Assembly: GCA_036365455.1 (NCBI GenBank)
Contig: JAWQUS010000030.1
Span: 2,108,001-2,172,000 of the forward strand
Origin: Macrosoma leucophasiata
Taxonomy: Eukaryota; Arthropoda; Insecta; Lepidoptera; Hedylidae
Direction of reading: 5' to 3'
DNA: 64,000 bases
The notes under the pieces are model-generated. The model was not told the DNA's origin. It made no database searches and saw only the letters and a list, made by a program, of their open reading frames with translations. Shown here piece by piece: positions 41,082-50,775 of this stretch (positions are counted from its first letter, which is position 1; each line of letters begins with the position of its first letter). Position numbers and translations under genes: made by a program.

Positions 41082-41576
41082 AAACTGCCTCGGTAGCCTA
41101 GTCGTAGCAGGTCACTACTACTACGCTGAGATCCTGGGTTCAATTCCCGGGTAGGGGTTATCAGAGATAACCTTTATCTCTGGTTCTATTGATATTATTA
41201 GGAGAAATGAGACATTCTACTGATATACTTTTTACATTAGTTTAATATATTTAGTTTTATCTTAGTGATATTCTTGACAATACATACTCGTCTATTTTTT
41301 ATCTTGTTTGACATGTTTATCAATTGTTATTCACTTTAATTTATTTTGTTTGTTTTTGACGTGTCATAAGAGGTGCCTGTCACACATAAATGAATAAATG
41401 AGTTTCTGATTCTGATTGGGATTTTTCAATTTTCTGGAAATTGGTGATGTCAACAGGCTCGCCACCTGTTACATGGGCCAAAACGTAACCGGCGATTTAT
41501 GGGTGTTTGCATGTATGCTTGAATGCATGCATTTACCTCTGCCTACCCCTTCGGGGATTACAGGCGTGAAGTTACG
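41082..41576 (+). mobile_element. SINE-B interrupted by a LINE-C end
   Basis: Head 41082-41190 (A box TAGCCTAGTCG, B box GGTTCAATTCC) and body plus tail 41416-41576. The stretch is continuous in other copies at TTCTATTGGGATTTTTC. Confidence 0.85.
41191..41415 (+). mobile_element. LINE-C 3' end nested in SINE-B
   Basis: GGAGAAATGAGACATTCTAC to AATGAGTTTCTGATTCTGAT. The borders share about 4 bp (ATTG), a possible target duplication. It inserted after the SINE. Confidence 0.8.
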
Positions 41577-41624
41577 TTTATTTTTTTCATTTCATTTCTT
41601 ATTTGTACTCTGTACACATGGGCA

Positions 41625-41815
41625 TAGGCCGCATCACCTTAAATATTATACTTGCTGCTAAATGATAGCACAGATACAGATACAATGATATGGTCCTGTT
41701 ATTTCTGGCACAGAGGTATGACAACTTAGACCTCGGAAATGGCAACGCATCTACACTGAAAGATTTGTAAATAATATTAATAAATATAGATGTTTACAGG
41801 CTACAGTGTTCACTT
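41625..41815 (+). mobile_element. rep290, highly diverged
   Basis: ATACTTGCTGCTAAATGATA, TTATTTCTGGCACAGAGG, GGCAACGCATCTACAC in order, with an AT insertion. Confidence 0.5.
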
Positions 41816-41970
41816 GAGGGTAAAAAAAATAAACAAAAAGACTTTTATCACACATTCATATACCGCAATTTGTTTTTAGTATTGTTCTCATCTACATCAA
41901 ACAATAATTAATTCAAACAATGGCGAGTTTTGGCAGGAACCTTGAAAGATGTGTATGGTGCTCTTATTTA

Positions 41971-42070
41971 TAAAGAAAAATGGAAAGAAAAATTTGACTT
42001 CAGGCGAGACTCGAACTCGCGGCCTACTGGGAATCTAGTCCAGCCGCTCTTCCAATTGAGCTACTGAAGT
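41971..42070 (-). repeat. TLM tRNA-like module, reverse, head-to-head with the tandem pair
   Basis: The tRNA-like part is 42070-41995. Its acceptor 5' arm abuts TATATCGGTTGCC, the start of the forward units. Confidence 0.7.
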
Positions 42071-42379
42071 ATATATCGGTTGCCTAACTAGCATAGTTGG
42101 TAATAGATGGCGTTGCTGCTACCATAAAGCAATACAATAGATGTGAAGGAAAGATTTGACAAATCGGGCAGGACTTCAGTAGCTCAATTGGAAGAGCGGC
42201 TGGACTAGATTCCCAGTAGGCCGCGAGTTCGAGTCTCGCCTGAAGTCAAATTTTTCTTTCCATTTTTCTTTAAAAATAAAAATATATTTCACAAGCATGT
42301 GTTAATGCGAAATAATATAAACAATTATTAAGGGTAAAAGCGACTTCTTTACGATATTCAATAAACTGAAAAGTCTATT
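42071..42379 (+). repeat. TL module, forward tandem unit 1 (307-bp period)
   Basis: ATATCGGTTGCCTAACTAGC, GATGGCGTTGCTGCTACC, TTTGACAAATCGGGCAGG, then the tRNA-like part 42172-42247 with A box TAGCTCAATTGG and B box GAGTTCGAGTC. Then AAATTTTTCTTTCC and AAGCATGTGTTAATGCG. Arms ACTTCAG/CTGAAGT pair fully. Confidence 0.8.
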
Positions 42380-42640
42380 ATATCGGTTGCCTAACTAGCA
42401 TAGTTGGTAATAGATGGCGCTGCTGCTACCTTAAAGCAATGCAATAGATGTGAAGGAAAGATTTGACAAATCGGGCAGGACTTCAGTAGCTGAATTGGAA
42501 GAGCGGCTGGTCTAGATTCCCAGTAGGCCGCGAGTTCGAGTCTCGCCTGAAGTCAAATTTTTCTTTCCATTTTTCTTTAAAAATAAAAATATATTTCACA
42601 AGCATGTGTTAATGCGAAATAATATAAAACAATGGTGCTC
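42380..42640 (+). repeat. TL module, forward tandem unit 2
   Basis: Repeats unit 1 307 bp downstream. Its A box has one change (TAGCTGAATTGG) and CTGGACTAG became CTGGTCTAG. The tRNA-like part is 42479-42554. It ends at AATAATATAAAACAA. Confidence 0.8.
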
Positions 42641-42658
42641 TTATTTTATTTCATTTTG

Positions 42659-42975
42659 TTGGTGTATTTTAAAGTTATATTGATAAAAGTTGGTGGCATT
42701 TTGTTTGATATAGGTTTATTTCAGTGCCCGTGTATAGTGAAATAGAATTAAAGTGCGAAATCACGACCTTTCAGGTTGCCTCCAAAACTTCATTGTAAAT
42801 GTTTTGGTAAAGCAGCCATCGCTTTACTCGAATAACTTGACTGTAACTCACTTGACTGACATATTGAATAAGTAATTGACTGACTATATTATACTAACTT
42901 TCTAACGGTGCTTAAATAAATACGAAATATCGTTTTACTTGACACTGGCAATATGCGTAATAGCGATGCCCTAAT
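42659..42975 (+). mobile_element. AA repeat, copy 1
   Basis: TTGGTGGCATTTTG, GATATAGGTTTATTTCAGTG, CCCGTGTATAGTGAAATAG, CACTGGCAATATGCGTAA match 61445-61778 in reverse. About 320 bp, no ORF, ends not resolved. Confidence 0.6.
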
Positions 42976-43340
42976 TAAAAAAAAAAATTCACACAACAAT
43001 AAATAATGTTATTTCTATTGCCTCCAGAAAACTCAAAAGTCCCTATATACATTTTCGCATAAAAATAGAGTCAGCAAAAAAATAAATATGATACGTACAC
43101 CACACAAACTGGAGCAACATGTTATTAGGGGAAAAAATCAATTCAAAGCCTCCTTTAAAGGGATGAGTGAGAATAAACAAGGTTTGCAAACGTGAGCTTA
43201 CTGTACATTCAGTGGTGATACGTGCTCATATAAAATTCCTTTTGGTTCCGTGGAACAAAAGCGTTTGTTATTAGCCAGTGGTGAAGGTGAAAGGACTCAA
43301 CCACTGTAAAAGCCAAGTTATGTCATATAATCGTAGTTCA
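42976..43340. other. no recognised feature
   Basis: AT-rich, no matching repeat. Confidence 0.45.
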
Positions 43341-43920
43341 AAGGGGAATTTATTAGCTTTTGCGCACAACTGTACCTATTTCAAGTACAGGTGTGTAAAG
43401 TTACCCACTGAGTACGAGTGTGTTAGAATTCACTAGTATTCTGGATGTTTGCGATTAGATGTTTAATTTATACACTTCTGTGCGCAACATTACTTCAAGT
43501 ACACTTTAGTAAGGTTTTCCAATGTGTTGTAACTATTGGTACGATAGAATTCACTGTGAAATACTTTGCTCATTGTTTTTAAAAAAAGGTTTTACCTTAA
43601 TCAATGATTGCTCATTGGCCTTAATTGTGCGTTTCAAATTTTACACTAGAGATAATTAATAGTACCTACTGGTGGAAAATGAGTCACTGTCATTGACCAC
43701 TTGCGATTAGATATTAAACCCCTTATTCATAAAGAATGCTTTGTCTTTGTCAGTTGCATTGTCAAATGTGCAGGATAGAAAAAGACAAAGGAGGGATTAG
43801 CAACACTTTAGCTAAAATACGTTTATGAATAAGAGGGTTAATTTATACGCTTTTGCACATAAAACTACTTCAAATACGGGTTTGTAAAGTATTCCATTGA
43901 GTAGTACTGGAGTGCGATCA
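43341..43920 (+). repeat. three diverged tandem units, the last carrying MITE-N
   Basis: GCGATTAGATGTTTAATTTA at about 43451 and GCGATTAGATATTAA at about 43703 start two units that go on with ACTTCTGTGCGCAACATTAC and ACGCTTTTGCACATAAAAC. A first, partial unit with TTTTGCGCACAACTG lies near 43360. Confidence 0.6.
43718..43838 (+). mobile_element. MITE-N, copy 3, internally deleted
   Basis: 121 bp, ends ACCCCTTATTCATAAA and CGTTTATGAATAAGAGGGT. Flanked by TAA (or TTAA). The tandem unit at 43451 shows the unfilled sequence TGTTTAATTT. About 25 bp near the left end are missing. Confidence 0.82.
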
Positions 43921-44223
43921 AAAAAAAGTAATGTCAAAATCGCAAAACACTAATGATGAACAAGGCCAATGTGTGCATTTATAATGTTTTTGGAGTGTCC
44001 AGCCGATGACATATACATCCATTGCCTGGACATCTTAAAAATAAATGCCACAAAAATTGGTAAGCATGCGTATTCTGCCTACACTTTTTATCTAATATTC
44101 ATAATTAATAGAAAAAGCGGTTCCACAATCACATATTTTACAAAAAATAACGTGGGTTCTCATGTTAATTATGAAAATTATTATTTATCCACCTAACTCT
44201 GAGAAGGTGCAAAAAAAACCAGC

Positions 44224-44458
44224 GAGCCTATTAATTAGAACGCAAGGCAAGCTCACAAATAGTATCGACGCGTCTTTCGTATTTTTCCTCATACTTAAAG
44301 CCCATCCCATAGACATGCATAGTTTCAAGACATGAAGTGCTCTCCTGTTGAAGTGTCATTGTTCTCCGCTGTGTTGAAAAAACGGCTTATTTCTCGCTTT
44401 TTCATGTTTGTTTGGTGCCGTCGTGATTGGTTTGGATGAAGGCTTTGTTGATGATAAG
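44224..44458 (-). repeat. BB repeat, copy 1 (inverted partner at 46258)
   Basis: GACATGCATAGTTTCAAGAC, ATGAAGTGCTCTCC, TTCTCCGCTGTGTTGAAAAA and TTTTTCATGTTTGTTTGG are inverted at 46258-46483. Identity is roughly 80 percent by eye. No function recognised. Confidence 0.6.
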
Positions 44459-44498
44459 TCTTTTACGTAAGTAACAAGCTAGCTTCTGTTTTCTACTA

Positions 44499-44836
44499 AA
44501 ATAATAAATAATAATAATGGCAACCCATTATACGTCCCACTGCTGGGCACGAGTCTCTCCCTGGAGAAGGCCTGGAGAGCTTACTCCACCACGCTGGGCC
44601 AATGCGGATTGGTGGAGGTGGGTTGGGTTAGTGGCCAACTCGCTGTCGGATGTTTTCAAACCGCCCATAAGGACTCCGACAAGGTTTAACGACGGCTGAA
44701 CGTGCCTTCCAAAGCACGGAAACGCGCATTTAATTTGCCAGTAGCGGTCACCCATCACACTACCCGACCACGCCCGTGGTGCTTAACCGAGTAGATCGCT
44801 CACGATCTACACCAGCCGCTGGCCCATGCGCGCTTC
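44499..44836 (-). mobile_element. SINE-5S, nearly full length
   Basis: Flanked by an exact 11-bp duplication GTTTTCTACTA at 44488-44498 and 44837-44847. About 35 bp are missing between body and head (GACGGC-TGAACGTGCC). Confidence 0.88.
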
Positions 44837-45055
44837 GTTTTCTACTATCAGCAACAATTCCTCGACAACTCGACTTTAACAACGACATGAAAGAAGGGTA
44901 AACCGATAGATAGAAGTGTGACTTTACGTTTGTATATTTTGGGAGGGGTAAGCAGTGGTAAATGTATGCATGAGTTTATACAGCCCCCAGAATACGCATG
45001 ATAAGTTCTGTGTTATAATTATAATAGGCACACTCTCTTACTGCTTTACTACTAT

Positions 45056-45365
45056 AAACTGCCTCGGAAGCCTAGTGGTAGCAGGCCACTACTACTACAC
45101 TGAGGTCCTGGGTTCGATTCCCGGGTAGGAGGTTATCAGAGATAATGGCGTAAAGTCCTTTATCACTCGTTCTATTGGGATTTTTCGATTTTCTGTAAAT
45201 TTCTTAGTACCTCGAAGTTTGGTTATGTGTCCGGAGATGTCAACAGGCTCGCCACCTGTTACATGGGCCAAAACGTAACCGACGAATCGTAGGTGTTTGC
45301 ATGTATGCTTGAATGCATGCATTTACGTCTGCCTACCCCTTCGGGGATTACAGGCGTGAAGTTAC
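45056..45365 (+). mobile_element. SINE-B, full length
   Basis: A box AAGCCTAGTGG, B box GGTTCGATTCC, tail GGATTACAGGCGTGAAGTTAC. Confidence 0.88.
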
Positions 45366-45845
45366 ACCCCTATTGACATCTTCGGGCACATAATCAAGCC
45401 GGTGGTACTGGGAACTGCCGCAATCCTATTAGCCCAATCCTTGACACTTCGATTGAACCCATAACTTAGAAGTAAAGAAGAAGTGACCTTCCATCAAGAT
45501 TACTGAGAGGTAGTTGTTTCTACCCTAAAATATACATCTTCAAGTTTTACAGTACACCAATAAATTTAAAAAGAAGAATATCATGTTATAGCGAACACGT
45601 AGTAGCAATATTCAAATAACATAATTAGACAGTTAATTAATAAGCTGTGTAGCGATGTAATTATACGAACGAGTTGATAATTATTAGTCTGTGAAGTGAA
45701 ATAGGATTAAGTTTGTGTCTAATTAAAGAGGATTAATCCGCTATATCTTACTTCTGATTCACTGTAAAACATGTTTAGTTCAATAGAAAATTTGATGTTT
45801 GAAGATTTTTACTGCCGGCATTCTAATATATCGGAAATTAGAATA
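45366..45845. other. no recognised feature
   Basis: AT-rich, no ORF. Confidence 0.45.
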
Positions 45846-46130
45846 TTTTTTTTATGTAATGGAAGTGGTAAACAAGCATGCAGAACACATTGATGTTAAG
45901 TGATGACTGCAGGCTATAGGCACCCACACAAACATCAAGGTCAAGATGCAGATGCGTTACCACTCCTGATGCCTAAGGTGTTATGCCTCTGTGCCGGCAA
46001 TTACAGGGCAGTACATTACCACCTGACCGGAACACGATAGTGCTGAACACTACCATTTAGCGGCAAGTATATTAGGTAATGCGGTGGTGCCTACGCCCGC
46101 GAGCTCCGTCACTGGAGCTCTACCACCAGT
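45846..46130 (-). mobile_element. rep290, full length
   Basis: ATGTAATGGAAGTGGTAAAC to GAGCTCTACCACCAGT. Its 5' end faces the 5' end of another copy 33 bp away. Confidence 0.85.
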
Positions 46131-46162
46131 GAATGATGATTTGTAACTATTGCCTGTGTATT

Positions 46163-46235
46163 AATAGAGCTCCAGTGACGGAGCTCGCGGGCGTAGGCAC
46201 CACCGCATTACCTAATATAATTGCCGCCAAATTAT
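46163..46235 (+). mobile_element. rep290 5' fragment, head-to-head with the previous copy
   Basis: ATAGAGCTCCAGTGACGGAG to ACCTAATATAATTGCCGCC. With 46066-46127 it forms nearly perfect inverted arms. Confidence 0.75.
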
Positions 46236-46257
46236 CAGACATAAAGAAAAACCTAAT

Positions 46258-46483
46258 CATCCATCAACCAAGCCTTCATTATTCAAACCAATCACAATGG
46301 CATCAAACAAACATGAAAAAGTGAGTCATAAGCCGTTTTTTCAATACAGCGGAGAACAATAGCACTTCTGCAGTAGGGCACTTCATGTCTTGAAACTAGG
46401 AATGTCTATGGGAACTGCTTTATGTAGGTGGAAAAATACGAGAAGCGTCGATGATGCTAGACTTGTGAGTTTGCATCGCGTCA
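46258..46483 (+). repeat. BB repeat, copy 2
   Basis: CAAGCCTTCATTATTCAAAC, ACAAACATGAAAAAGTGAG, CACTTCATGTCTTGAAAC pair with 44224-44458. Confidence 0.6.
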
Positions 46484-46679
46484 GAATAGGCTTGCTGCAG
46501 TTTCACACGCTAAGATATTTTCTTTCCATTTTGTAATATTTAAAATATGATATAATATCTCTAACAGACTTTAAATATGTCGATGGAAAAAAATGGCAAT
46601 GATTTTAATATATAATTATTTATTTTCATTATCTAGCTGTATCCATGACTAGATTTATGATCCTGATAATTTTTTTTTA

Positions 46680-46882
46680 TATGTCTGTACGTTGACAGAC
46701 AAGCAAACGGGCCACCTGATGGAAAGTGGTCACCGTCGTCTATGAACATTTGCAACACCAGGGGAGTTGCCAACGCGCTGCCAGCCCTGAAGGACTATTT
46801 TGACGTCATTTTTGAAGAACCCCATATTGTAGCACCTAGGGAACACCTCAGGGGGAAGTTCTTTCCACAATTAACATTCTTA
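46680..46882 (-). mobile_element. LINE-F 3' end
   Basis: Minus strand: GTGTTCCCTAGGTGCTACAA, TATGGGGTTCTTCAAAAATG, ending CCATCAGGTGGCCCG and TTTGCTTGTCTGTC. Corresponds to the C-terminal codons and tail at 1955-2250. Confidence 0.75.
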
Positions 46883-47136
46883 ATAAGCGTAATTTGTAAT
46901 TGTAAGTAGCTTTCAAATTGCTGTTCAGTCTCCCATTCATTTTTTCTACAAGTCATAATGCGATGATGTTTGTTTCAGTCAGCACACACGATTTTAATAC
47001 GTAACTTCATTTAAAATAACTTCTGCTATCAAATGTACATTAGCATCTTGTATCCAGTCGTTTAATAATTGAGTTTTTCTACATGAAGATACTACTCATT
47101 ATTTCCTCTTTCATTGTTTTAATTTGATCGTCTCTT

Positions 47137-47363
47137 GTTGTATTTGGATTAGCGTCGCATAAAATTATCCGTAATACAACAATTATAAAACATGTCTTTC
47201 CAGACTTGATTGAATATTAAATTGGAGATGAGAGTAGAGATGGGAGTAAGATCCCACATTTGAAACAAAACCTTCGTTTCAAATGTGGGATCTTCACCGA
47301 TAATTCCTTGTTATTTTGTATATTCTTAGTATTAAATTCGAACATTTAAGCATTGATATTTTA
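47137..47363 (+). repeat. local duplication, copy 1 (offset about 981 bp)
   Basis: GGATTAGCGTCGCATAAAA, TATTAAATTGGAGATGAGAG, TTATTTTGTATATTC recur at 48121-48335. Confidence 0.6.
47248..47294. repeat. perfect 19-bp hairpin
   Basis: AAGATCCCACATTTGAAAC at 47248-47266 and its complement at 47276-47294, loop 9 bases. Copy 2 of the surrounding duplication has only the right arm (GTTTCATTTCAAAATGGG). Confidence 0.8.
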
Positions 47364-47370
47364 TAACATT

Positions 47371-47533
47371 TTTTTTTTTGTAATGGTAATGACAAGCAAG
47401 CATGAAGTTCACATTGATGTTAAGTGATGACTGCAGCCTATAGACACTTACAAAAAGACCAAGGTCAAAATGCAGATGCGTTATCACTCCTGAGGCCTAA
47501 GGTGTTATGCCTTTGTGCCAGGCATTACAGCCT
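47371..47533 (-). mobile_element. rep290, 3' half
   Basis: TAATGGTAATGACAAGCAAG to GCCTTTGTGCCAGGCATTAC. Confidence 0.7.
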
Positions 47534-47745
47534 TAATATCTTCAGTCAAACAGATGTCTTCGTTCATACTGAACGAAGACATCCGACATATTACTATATG
47601 TCTTCAATTTGACCTCCGACTTTTGTGTATATTTCTGTAGGCTTTTCTGCCACTGTCTTGACAATAGAAACTTTTGCTAGCAATTATAAGGTAGGCTCTG
47701 CTTGTTGCAAGTTATTTTAAGAATTATTGTCATTTTAAAAACGTA

Positions 47746-48058
47746 ACGTAACTTCACGCCTGTAATCCCCGAAGGGGTTGGCAGAGGTAAATGCATGCAT
47801 TCAATCATACATGCAAACACCCACGACTCGCCGGTTACGTTTTGGCCCATGTAACAGGTGGCGAACCTGTTACTATCTCCGGGCACATTACCAAACTCCG
47901 GAGTACTGGGAAACTTCCAGAAAATGGAAAAATCCCAATGGAAGCAGAGATAAAGGATTTTTTAAACCGTTATCTCTGATAGTCCCCGACCCGCGAATCG
48001 AACCCAGGACCTCCAGCGTAATAGTAGTGGCCTGCTACCACTACGCTACTGAGGCAGT
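47746..48058 (-). mobile_element. SINE-B, full length
   Basis: ACGTAACTTCACGCCTGTAA at the left; reverse B box and A box with CACTACGCTACTGAGGCAG at the right. It sits between the two copies of the 981-bp local duplication. Confidence 0.88.
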
Positions 48059-48120
48059 TTTGTCATTTTCTACCTATAAATTCTTCGATGCTGTAGTCTT
48101 TGTTTTAATTTTATTATTTC

Positions 48121-48335
48121 TTGTCGTATTTGATTAGCGTCGCATGAAACTGTCTTTAATACCGCAACAAAGGAACATTTCCATCTAGACCTGTTTTAAT
48201 ATTAAATTGGAGATGGAACCGGAGACGTTTCATTTCAAAATGGGATTTTCAGCGATATTGCGTTATTTTGTATTTTCTGACTAATTCAGTTTGAATTGGA
48301 GTTTTTTATGCGTTTGATATTTGAAAGGAAGAAAG
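48121..48335 (+). repeat. local duplication, copy 2
   Basis: GATTAGCGTCGCATGAAAC and TATTAAATTGGAGATGGAAC. Partner of 47137-47363. Confidence 0.6.
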
Positions 48336-48500
48336 AAAGAAGAAAGAAATACATTTATTTACCTGACAACACACAACATACACACATAATTTAACAGAAG
48401 GAAGAAAAAAAAAGAGGAGACAACTAGCATAAACAAACAGGCTCAAACGGTATGGTCATTTGAAGCCAGGAAAAACGGCACCCATCTCAGCTATTTGTTG
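48326..48500 (-). mobile_element. LINE 3' UTR with TTTC-type tail
   Basis: GAAAGGAAGAAAGAAAG precedes AATACATTTATTTACCTGAC, the reverse of a polyadenylation-type LINE end. Similar layout at 35936. Confidence 0.45.
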
Positions 48501-48631
48501 CAGCAAGAGCTGCAACGCTAATATTCTGATAGGTCGATTTGACACTGATTGGTATCTTCAGTTTTATGAAAAATACATTTATATCTCTTAACCGTGGCGG
48601 TAAGGCGTGAAAATGATCCCATAATTAATTT

Positions 48632-49197
48632 ACTGGTGGTAGAGCTCCAGTGACGAAGCTCGCGGGCGTGGGCACGACCACATTACCATATAAAAAATGT
48701 AACTTCACGCCTGTAATCCCCGAAGGGGTAGGCAGAGGTAAATGCATGCATTCAAGCATACATGCAAACACCCACGATTCGCCGGTTACGTTTTGGCCCA
48801 TGTAACAGGTGGCGAACCTGTTGCCATCTCCGGGAACATTACCAAACTTTGAGGTACTGGGAAATTTCCAGAAAATGGAAAAATCCCAATAGAACCAGAG
48901 ATAAAGGCTTTTTCACCATTATCTCTGATAACCCCCTATCCGGGAATTGAACCCAGGACCTCCGCGTAGTAGTAGTGGCCTGCTACCACTAGGCTACCGA
49001 GGCAGATATACTTGCCGCTAAATGGTAGTGTTCACCACTATCGTGTTCCGGTCAGGTGGCAATGTACGGCCCTGTAATTTCCGGCACAGAGGCATAACAC
49101 CTTGAATTGACCTTGGTCTTTGTGTGGGTGTCAGTAGGCTGCAGTCATCACTTAACATCAGTCTGAACTGCATGCTTGTTTGCCACTTCCATTACTT
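48632..49197 (+). mobile_element. rep290 split by a SINE-B
   Basis: 5' part 48632-48692, 3' part 49006-49197. ATATA at 48688-48692 and 49006-49010 is the duplicated target. The 3' part lacks the CTCAGGAGTGGTAACGC section. Confidence 0.85.
48693..49005 (-). mobile_element. SINE-B nested in rep290
   Basis: Full length, minus strand. Head CTGCCTCGGTAGCCTAGTGG at the right, tail at the left. It is younger than the rep290 it interrupts. Confidence 0.88.
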
Positions 49198-49303
49198 CGA
49201 CTATGATTGGTGTAACGTCCTCTTATGAAAAAAAAACGATTATGCCTATATACCATGAAGTTTTAGCACAGTTTGATGGTGAATCCTACCAAGATGGTAG
49301 TTT

Positions 49304-49410
49304 TACTGGGGGAAGAACTTCGAAGAGTAACGAAGCTCGAGGGTATAGGCGTGTTAAATGGTAGTGATAAGCGCTATCGTGTTTCGATCAGATGGTAACA
49401 TACAGCCCAA
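49304..49410 (+). mobile_element. rep290 5' part, diverged
   Basis: ACTGGGGGAAGAACTTC, GTTAAATGGTAGTG, CTATCGTGTTTCGATCAG. Confidence 0.5.
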
Positions 49411-49459
49411 AATATGTAATGTAGGAGCCAAGAAATAAAATCTTATACCACTTTCAAAG

Positions 49460-49747
49460 TTTTTTTTTATGTAATAGAATAGGCAAACAAGCATGCAGTT
49501 CACATTGATGTTAAGTGATAACTGCAGCCTAAAGACACCCACACTAAGACCAAGGTCAAGATGCAGATGCGTTACCACTTCTGAAGCATAAGGTGTTATG
49601 CCTCCGTGTCGGAAATTACAGTGCCGTACATTACCACCTGAGCGGAACACGATAGTGCTGAACACTACCATTTAGCGGCAAGTATATTAGGTAATGCGGT
49701 GGTGCCTACGCTCGCGAGCTCCGTCACTGGCGCTCTACCACCAGTGA
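49460..49747 (-). mobile_element. rep290, full length
   Basis: TTTTATGTAATAGAATAGGC to CGCTCTACCACCAGTGAAAC. All landmarks. Confidence 0.83.
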
Positions 49748-50000
49748 AACTTAATATTTAAGATCAAAAAGCAAATACACAATCTTACCCCAATCTTAAC
49801 AATAGACTCTATACATTATTAATAATGTAAAGAGAAGCTTTGCATTTTTATTCTTACCAAGTAAGGCTTTATGGTAGATTATCAGGAGCAATAGAAGAGA
49901 CGGGACGGGACGCTCGAGTTTTATATTAGCTCAGTCCATTGTCAAGGAAATAATCAATCTGGAAACGTCTAGAATAAATCTATTATTTCCTACTAAAAAA

Positions 50001-50155
50001 AACGTAACTTCATGCCTGATATACCCGAAGGGGTAGGCAGAGGTGAATGCATGCATTCATGCATACATGCAAACACCCACGATTCGCCGGTTACGTTTTG
50101 GCATGTAACAGGTGACGAGCCTGTTGACATCTCCGGGCGCATTACCAAACTTCAA
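50001..50155 (-). mobile_element. SINE-B, 3' half (5'-truncated)
   Basis: AACGTAACTTCATGCCTG to GGGCGCATTACCAAACTTC. Confidence 0.8.
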
Positions 50156-50251
50156 CTTATTCCTACTACATAGTTAATTATAAAAATACGAAAATGTTTG
50201 TATGTCCGTCTTTAAGTTGCGTATTCATTTTGAAACGCCGGAACCTGGTTT

Positions 50252-50485
50252 ACTGTTGGTAGAGTTTCAGTGTCATCGAGGGCGTAAGCACCACCGCATC
50301 ACCTAATGGTCCGCCAGATGTTAGTGTTCAGCACTTGTTCCAGTTAGATGCCTACGGTAATAACTAAGATCTCAGGGGTGGCAACGCATTTTGACATCTG
50401 GTTATAATGTAGTTCTATAAGCTGCAGTCATCACTTAACATCCATGTGAACTGCATGCTTGTTTGCCACCTTCGTTGGAAAAAAA
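50252..50485 (+). mobile_element. rep290, diverged, internally deleted
   Basis: ACTGTTGGTAGAGTTTCAGTG to GTTTGCCACCTTCG. The centre is shortened. Confidence 0.65.
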
Positions 50486-50775
50486 CATACATAATTTTGA
50501 AATGTCGAATGGAGATAGTTCGGGACTCGGGGAAGGACATAGTATACTTTATTATTTTTCAAAACCCAATCCCTAAAGAGTTAAGATTAGGGATGACAGT
50601 TTGTATGAAACATTTTAACCGTGTTACCAATTTGAACGAACTTTGGCACAAATATAGCTAATAACCCAGGGCATAGGCTTTTTAAATTTTTTGTTAAATT
50701 AAGGGCCTCAAAAATAAAGACAGTCATAGTCAAAAGGTCTAGATAGAATATTTAAAGCATTTTTTTTTAATTTTT

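Noticed and set aside
24809..42554. Functional tRNA genes at the tRNA-like modules
   Set aside because: Acceptor and T arms pair well but the anticodon arm has mismatches, position 37 is not a purine and copies sit in repeat arrays. Called tRNA-derived repeats instead.
47778..48137. 119-codon frame and similar frames over SINE-B copies
   Set aside because: Each is a reading of the SINE body and B box and recurs with every SINE-B copy.
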